Assembly (NCBI GenBank): GCA_004369085.1
Contig: ML210157.1
Location: 191,057 to 255,056, forward strand
From: Coprinopsis marcescibilis
Taxonomy: Eukaryota; Basidiomycota; Agaricomycetes; Agaricales; Psathyrellaceae
Direction: 5' to 3'
Length of the DNA stretch: 64,000 nucleotides
Each line of letters starts with the position of its first letter. Position 1 is the first letter of the stretch. Positions 58,111 to 64,000 of this stretch are shown here, piece by piece. The position numbers and the translations under genes are program-made. The notes beneath the pieces were generated by a model that had not been told where the DNA came from, did no database searches, and worked only from the letters and a program-made list of their open reading frames with translations.

Positions 58111-61080
58111 ATGCCACCAAACGTTGCTGCCCATCCGGGAGCATCGCTCTCAAGCTATGAATTCAACGACGCAAAGCCATATGTCATCGTCTCAGCCATC
58201 GGGAAGGGGAGCTTTGCTACTGTGTACAAAGGATACCATGAGGTGAGTGCTTGTTGCTCGAGAAACATGCAGGAGATAAACGGGTTTGGACTAGGAAACG
58301 CGGTATCAGGTCGCACTTAAAGCAGTTGAGCGGACGAAGCTCAGTTCAAAGCTGCTCGACAACTTGCAAAGCGAAATCCAGATCCTCAAGTCACTCTCAC
58401 ATCGACATATCACGAAGCTGATAGATATCGTGGTATGCGGGCTCGTTGTTGCGTTGGGATGCACTGACCAATGCGAGTTCACAGCGGGCGGAAACGAACA
58501 TCTACCTCGTTATGGAATACTGCGCTGGAGGCGACTTGACGAATTATATCAAGAAACGCGGTCGTGTAGAGGGTCTGGAGTATTCGCCTGCGCCAGGAGA
58601 GCCGTTACAGTACTATCCGCATCCGAGAACGGGAGGGTTGGACGAGATTGTGATTAGGAGTTTCCTTCGCCAACTAGGTAGGTAATTGTCCCCTTTCTCA
58701 ATATCGCTAATTAAGCTGTGTGTATAGCTCGCGCTCTCAAATTCCTCCGCCACCGCAATCTTATCCATCGAGACATCAAGCCCCAGAACCTTCTCCTCAA
58801 TCTTCCACCTGCAGAAGAAATCCGGAAAGGTCACCCCGTCGGCGTTCCTATGCTTAAGGTGGCCGACTTTGGATTCGCTCGTTTCCTCCCCAATGCCATG
58901 ATGGCAGACACGCTGTGCGGCTCACCTCTATACATGGCCCCGGAAATATTGCGGTACCAAAAGTACGATGCAAAGGCCGACCTCTGGTCAGTTGGCGCGG
59001 TGCTGTACGAGACAGCTGTTGGACGACCACCATTCCGCGCAAACAACCATATCGAGCTGCTCAAGAGGATCGACCTGTCGAAAGGCGTAAAGTTTCCCGA
59101 TGAAGACCCCAAGCATCCCATTCGAGACGCCCCACCCGTTCCCGACGATATCAAGATGCTCATTCGGACACTGCTGAAGCGGAATCCAGCGGAGCGAGCA
59201 AGCTTTGAAGAGTTTTTCAATAGCACGGCACTCGCGAAGTCAAGATTCAAGCCGCGACAACCAGATCCGGTGGACAATTACGACGTCGACCAGAATGGCC
59301 ACCTGGAAATCCCGGAACATCACAAGGAGATTCCACCAGAGGTGCTTGATCCAAACGTCCTCATTCCTGCAAGCAAGTTCAACTGGAGGCAGAAATCGCA
59401 TGATGACCCAGAACCTGGTCCTTCAACAGTGTACGTGGCGCCCAAGTCCATCCTGACTCTTTCGGCTGACAATATTTCAGGCGACCTGTAGCGTTCAGAG
59501 AACGCAGACATGCAAGACCACTGTCCACAGAAGGCTCGTTCATCCCGGGAGAGACGGAGGAAGATGGAATGCTCCGACGAGAATACGTTCTCGTCGGCGA
59601 CACGCGAGCGGTGGAGTTCAACCGTGCTGTCGATGGTGAGTTTCATGCTTCGTGTTGCGACTTTCCCTAACCTTGCAATCCAGAGATCAACTCTCTCCCT
59701 CGGAAACCACTGCATGACCGACCTACTGAGCAAGAACCATCCTCCACAGTTACTAGCCCCATTTCCGCTAACAATATCACATTCCCCCCACCACCCAATC
59801 TCAACGCTCCGCCATTATCATCATCTCCGTCGAGAAATGCGTCGAGGACTGCTGCTAGAACGCTTCACACTGTGATACGCGCTGCGAAGAACAAGTTAAC
59901 AGGGACCTCACATTCATCGCCATCGCAGAAAGAGTTCAGCAGCAGCACATCACCCCCCTCGTCCCCACGCCGGCCACAGATAATCACTCTGGATTCTGCT
60001 GTGGAACGGGACCCGCTCGAGGATGCGCTACTTGCGGAACTGGAGGAGCTTGCACAGAAGACCGACGTTCTAACACATTGGGCGGACGATATGTATGAGG
60101 CCGTCAAGGCCATCCCGCAGAGTGTGTTTTTATCCTGTATAATATGGGTTTCGCCGCTAACCGTCCTTCAGAACCACTCCCAGATCCTTCAAAATTCGCG
60201 CGACGTGAAGGTGAAGCTGAGAAGCACGCCAAGCAGCGGAAGCGGGCAGACGCAGCGGCGGAGACAAATGCTGTTACTTGCGTAGCGGTGTACCTCCTGT
60301 TGATGTCGTTCTCGCAGAAGGGTATCGATAAACTGAGAAACTTTCAAGAACACATGCATATGAGGCATCCGGATGGCGATTTCGTTGTCAGTGAGGGGTT
60401 TGATGATGGTAGGTTCTTTTCTGGTTCCTTATATACTAAGGTTTCGTGATCCTGATGCTGACGACGTTTATCGTGTACTAGCTCTTACTTGGTTCAAAGA
60501 TCATTTTATCAAGTGTAACGACCGGGCGGAGCTTGTGAAGACGTGGCTTCCTGCGCAATTTGACGGCCCCAAGGCATGGCTCGACCAGCTGGTGTATGAT
60601 CGTGCGTTGATGCTCGTACGTGGCTTTGGCTTCTCTCCGAGCTCGATAAATCTGCTTCGCTGACGCTTCTTGACCCTCTCTTACAGAGTCGGACAGCAGC
60701 CCGGAAGGAGATAACTGATCAAGCTGGGTCTCCGGACGAATGCGAGAAGCTTTACGAAGAGTCTTTGTGGTGCCTATATGCTCTGCAGGATGACTTACTG
60801 CAGGCTGGTAATCCATTTATGGCAGAGGACAAGGAGACTATCGGCACTTGTGAGTAACCAAAACTACGGAAGAGGAGATTTAAAGAGCTGATCGGGCTTT
60901 CACGATACAGGGATTAAGCGAACCAAGCTTCGTTTAGTGCGGTGCCGAGCACGTATGGGGATGACGGACCGCGAGAGGTTGCTCGATGCTCGAGCTGACC
61001 TGAACCTCAACGACAATCGTGTACCAGCACCATGGGATATCCAATCGGCAGCACCGTCACCAACAACGCCCGCCAATTAA
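58111..61080 (+). CDS. ATG1: autophagy-initiating Ser/Thr kinase Atg1 (ULK1 family)
   Basis: Ten exons (58111-58242, 58310-58432, 58485-58677, 58728-59430, 59481-59635, 59684-60121, 60172-60408, 60482-60615, 60687-60849, 60911-61080) close to 815 residues. The kinase domain starts at about residue 23: G-loop [11 protein letters not shown], Lys48 (VALKAVER), [11 protein letters not shown], His163-Arg-Asp165 ([11 protein letters not shown]), Asp196-Phe-Gly, activation loop [12 protein letters not shown]. The insertion after the hinge ([11 protein letters not shown]...[10 protein letters not shown]) is typical of fungal Atg1. A long Ser/Pro-rich linker leads to the C-terminal tandem MIT (EAT) region ([54 protein letters not shown]), which binds Atg13. 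The ATG at 58111 is used because the upstream frame is only a TTG. It acts at the phagophore assembly site on nutrient starvation. Confidence 0.95.
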
Positions 61081-61631
61081 AGGTTCTATAACCAATCGAC
61101 ATCCGAGAATCACTGCCATTGTATAGTAGATGTTTATTCTAACAGTCAGCAACGCAGGGTTTATACCCTGTGTTTTCTAATTTCTTTCGTCTGCATCGTT
61201 CATCCTTATCCTTTTCCCTATTGCTTGGATTATATCTCATTAATTAAGGTGTTACCGTTCACGTTTTTATTGCAGTTCTCTTTCAACTATCATGATTTTA
61301 CTTTTGCGCATTCATTTCCGTCTCTGGAGGACTTGCCATCTCGCTATCTTATTATTGACAATCTGCATTCTTTCTGCATTTTCTTTGCATGGATCCTATC
61401 TCTCTTTCTCTTTCCTACTTCAACATTCATGACCCGTGCAATCAGCACGATTTTGTATTACTATTTCATGTATTATGGTACTTTATTGTAAGCAGTGTAC
61501 TTGTAACCACGGGTTTCTTTCGCGCTGGAGGGTAATACCCGGACGGACGAGGGTTTCTTGACGGGTTTTTATCCAGCGATGAACCATTAACATCTGCTAT
61601 TCGTATGGCAAGTCCATGGCAGTTCGATTTG
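61081..61631. other. convergent intergenic region, pyrimidine-rich
   Basis: 3' flanks of ATG1 (plus) and SFM1 (minus). A T/C-rich frame at 61225-61491 is low-complexity and not called. Confidence 0.6.
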
Positions 61632-62655
61632 CTAGAAGTCGAAAGATTTGTTCAGATCTTCGTGGAGTAGTTCCCGCATCCCTGGGGGTAGACGCGGTTC
61701 AGATCCGTTAGCGATGTACCCTGCAAAAAGTGCCAGTCCCGCATTCAGCTTTCGTTTATCGTCAGATCGGATATGGGTTCTTACTGAAGGGCATCTCGAC
61801 TGATTCCTTTGAGTTGAATTTGATTGTTGGATGATCCTGGAGAACAAGGTGTCCATGTCAGAGGGTAATCCTTCTCGAGCACGCCGCACGACTAGCTGCA
61901 ACTTCGTTACAATCTGCACGCACCACATATTGTATTTTGTCCAATGGCATCTTGTCGTCGACTACAATTTTAGTCACTCCAAGCGCGGTGTCTGTCGTCA
62001 TCTGGATGGATCCCAAGTGTCGATTTGGGAAGCCCAGTTTTCGCAGTTCTGCAGTACGATCTCTTGGGGGATCGTCACCTATCCACGCGGCGCAAACATC
62101 AGTATCGATCCATCCCCTACTGTATTCAACGACGGTTTCGCACCTAGGATACCCTGGCCCATGCAAACCATCGACCTTCAACCCCAGCAAATATGTCGTC
62201 AAGACAGTGACAGACTTACACCAAACAAGAACCATTCAAACGCTCCCTCTGCTCCATCCTCCGGTGTCAACGCCTTCTCAGCGCGAGGATCAAGCAGGCA
62301 GACTCTTTCCAGAGGCACGCCGGACTTTTCGATCAGCTGCAAGATGCCCTCTCGGTGGAATTGTGCTTTTGCTTTGCTGCCGTCGACTTCTTGGCCGGAT
62401 ACGCTAACTGATTTATTGAGGAAGTTGGTGGAAGTTTCTGATAAGCTCGTGAAGTGGACCTGTGCTTGAGGGCCGGCTAGAATGCGCATGTGCTACAGGA
62501 TTTGATATATATGGTGAAGATGAGGGGAAGCTGCAATTAAGATCGTCGGCTTGTTGGAATTCAGGGAGAGTCGTACAGACCGCGTATTCGAGCTCGACCC
62601 AGGGTGGGATGGTTTTGGTGCTCTCATCGTCCTCCTCCATATGTTCTGATAACAT
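61632..62655 (-). CDS. SFM1: SPOUT-type protein arginine methyltransferase Sfm1
   Basis: Six exons (62655-62581, 62492-62220, 62153-62144, 62078-61924, 61836-61785, 61720-61632) close to 217 residues. Marks of the family: N-terminal SEHMEEDDES and WVELEYA, VCLLDPRAEKALTPEDG, FLFGGILGDDPPRDRTAELR, KLGFPNRHLGSIQMTTDTAL, VTKIVVDDKMPLDKIQYVDH, SVEMPFRYIANG, LPPGM. Yeast Sfm1 methylates ribosomal protein uS3 (Rps3) on one arginine using a SPOUT knot; LGDDPPRDRT and QMTTDTA form the cofactor site. Exon 3 is only 10 nt (GGTATCCTAG). It supplies the G-I-L of FGGILGDDPP and is required for phase. The ATG gives MLSEHMEE, close to family starts. Confidence 0.93.
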
Positions 62656-63056
62656 TTTTTTAGCCAGTTACTTTGCATCCAAGATTCTGCAAGAGCCAGT
62701 ACTGACCTATTACGTATGTGAATGGCATTTTTCAGGATTTACCGCGCTTTTCGCCAGTGATGATGGAGGTGGAAGATCAAGCTTCAAGTGGAGGTCTGGA
62801 GACTATAAGTGCCGCGCTCTCTCCACCTGATTCGCAAACCGCCGGCGCTTAAGACGGAAGTATGGAGGGATCTATTGAGATCAAGCCAACTGGTATTGCT
62901 ACATCACACAGATATGTAGCAGCCTCCTACATAGGCCACCCGCTCCGATTTCTCTAACATACGGTACGCCACAACATGATAATAAACGAGGAATAAATAA
63001 ATAGATAAAAAAAAGCAACTGGTATATTAGTTGTTTAGGCCAAATTGTGACATCAC
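62656..63056. other. intergenic, nothing recognised
   Basis: Promoter of SFM1 and 3' flank of the membrane-protein gene at the right edge. No gene supported. Confidence 0.5.
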
Positions 63057-64000
63057 TCAGGCTGGAACCTTCGCCTTCAATTCCAGGTCTGTAAATACCC
63101 CAAGCGGGTTGGCTGTTGGGGCGTTTCCAAAATGGACAGTAACAGGGTAAGATATTTCGCGTATCGCAGAAACCCTGACCGTGCGTTCTCTAGCCTCGGC
63201 AGGCTCTAGCTTTCTCTCCTTCAGCCATAAGACTAGTAATACACCCAGAACCAGGAGGACAAAGGTGACAACCGTGACCCCAACAGATATGCCTATAATA
63301 GCCGGTGTCGATAACGCCTGTGGCGGCGCTTGTTCTTGAGGTAGAGTTGACAATTCGGTAAGCGAGTAAATCATCCTTTCGGAGATTGCGGCACCCAGAG
63401 GCTCAAACGACGGCGATACTGGTGCAGTCGCCTCATCGACAATTTCTGTGTATCTGTTCAAATATGTTAGCTCGCTGGCCTTGTTCTAACTGACGTATAC
63501 TTAGTAGTTTCAGTGGAATCACTTACGCAAACTGATCCATGACGACTTTGTCGCAATCTCCTCCCGGTGGAAAATGGACTCTGACAGTATGCTCGACATT
63601 GTCCAGACCGGTCACTCTATGGACCAGTTGAGGAAATGCTGGACCATGGATGGGGTGCTCCTCCGAGTCGATGATGGCGCTCAGATCGATGACCGTCAAA
63701 TCTCCATCCAGTGTTAGCCCCGTACAGGCGGAAGACTGGACAGGCCATACTTCAGCAAAGTAGTATAGAGCTGTGCCTATTCCACGCAGTTGGGTTAATT
63801 TTGAATGTGGTTCAGTGAAAGGAGGCGTCGTACCTTTGAAGGTAAACTCGGAATAAGCCGAAGGATCCGATGTTACCATGAAAGCTCTTCCATCCGCATT
63901 GCCTTCAGATGCCCTCTGCGTAGTCCAACTAGATGCCGGTGCATATGATATCCTTCCGAACTCGTTGTGTGAAACTGTGTCATTGCGAAGAACTTCTCCG
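63057..64000 (-). CDS. single-pass surface membrane protein, member 4 (5' end beyond window)
   Basis: Exons 64000(partial)-63834, 63776-63527 and 63453-63057 are in phase. They give most of a protein of the family at 46.5-51.8 kb: NDTVSHNEFGRISYAPASSW, NADGRAFMVTSDPSAYSEF, FTFKGTALYYFAEVWPVQS, GLDNVEHTVRVHFPPGGDCD, VVMDQFAYTEIVDE. A stalk is followed by one membrane span (AIIGISVGVTVVTFVLLVLG) and a short tail (~60 residues) without PPxY. Intron positions match the cluster members. The signal peptide and first codons lie outside the window. Opposite orientation to the other three. Confidence 0.85.

Noticed and set aside
61225..61491. Plus-strand open frame after ATG1
   Set aside because: Pyrimidine-rich 3' flank sequence giving a Phe/Leu/Ser low-complexity peptide; no homology or splice support.
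1..64000. Transposon, rRNA, CRISPR or prokaryotic operon signals
   Set aside because: No terminal repeats with transposase, no reverse transcriptase frame, no regular spaced repeats; introns throughout show a eukaryotic genome.

Overview
The window is genomic DNA of a filamentous basidiomycete, almost certainly an agaricomycete. Genes are dense, on both strands, and cut by many short GT-AG introns (mostly 45-65 nt, with internal branch-like CTAAY/CTNAN motifs). The gene families are typical of wood- or litter-degrading mushrooms: AA9 lytic polysaccharide monooxygenases, AA12/AA8 oxidoreductases, a FunK1 kinase, a 7-TM family and Ser/Thr-rich single-pass membrane proteins. The species cannot be named from the sequence. 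Exon models were built by hand from splice signals, reading phase and comparison of paralogues in the window. Every multi-exon model given as intact closes in phase.

Layout. 1-3.7 kb: two tandem AA9 genes and a small membrane protein. 4-5.5 kb: an isopenicillin-N-synthase-like dioxygenase. 6.4-10.8 kb: a Tag1/DUF3712-like vacuolar protein flanked by two paralogues of an unknown small protein family. 11.9-12.7 kb: a broken glutathione-transferase-like gene. 12.9-16.9 kb: a large NT-C2 protein. 18.2-26 kb: an AA12-CBM1 dehydrogenase, an M43 metalloprotease and a membrane-anchored GH5 subfamily-12-like glycosidase. 26.4-30.1 kb: a PPxY membrane protein and two head-to-head small secreted proteins. 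31.8-35.4 kb: a tandem pair of 7-TM proteins. 36.8-39.4 kb: an AA8-AA12 flavin-free haem/quinoprotein dehydrogenase. 40.8-45.7 kb: mitochondrial ribosomal protein bL28, an unknown protein and an alginate-lyase-domain protein. 46.5-51.8 kb: three tandem single-pass membrane proteins of one family, the middle one frameshifted. A fourth member runs off the right edge at 63-64 kb. 52.5-62.7 kb: an F-box protein, a FunK1 kinase with an in-frame stop, the autophagy kinase ATG1, and the SPOUT methyltransferase SFM1.

How the parts may work together. Two AA9 LPMOs lie within 40 kb of two AA12 quinoprotein dehydrogenases. One dehydrogenase carries a cellulose-binding CBM1 and the other a cytochrome AA8 domain plus a likely GPI anchor. 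Such enzymes can reduce LPMOs, so the region holds LPMOs together with soluble, substrate-bound and cell-surface candidate electron donors. Secreted protease, glycosidase and lyase genes and surface membrane proteins lie between them. Housekeeping genes (bL28m, ATG1, SFM1) are scattered among the accessory genes. No transposon, rRNA, tRNA or CRISPR array was recognised.
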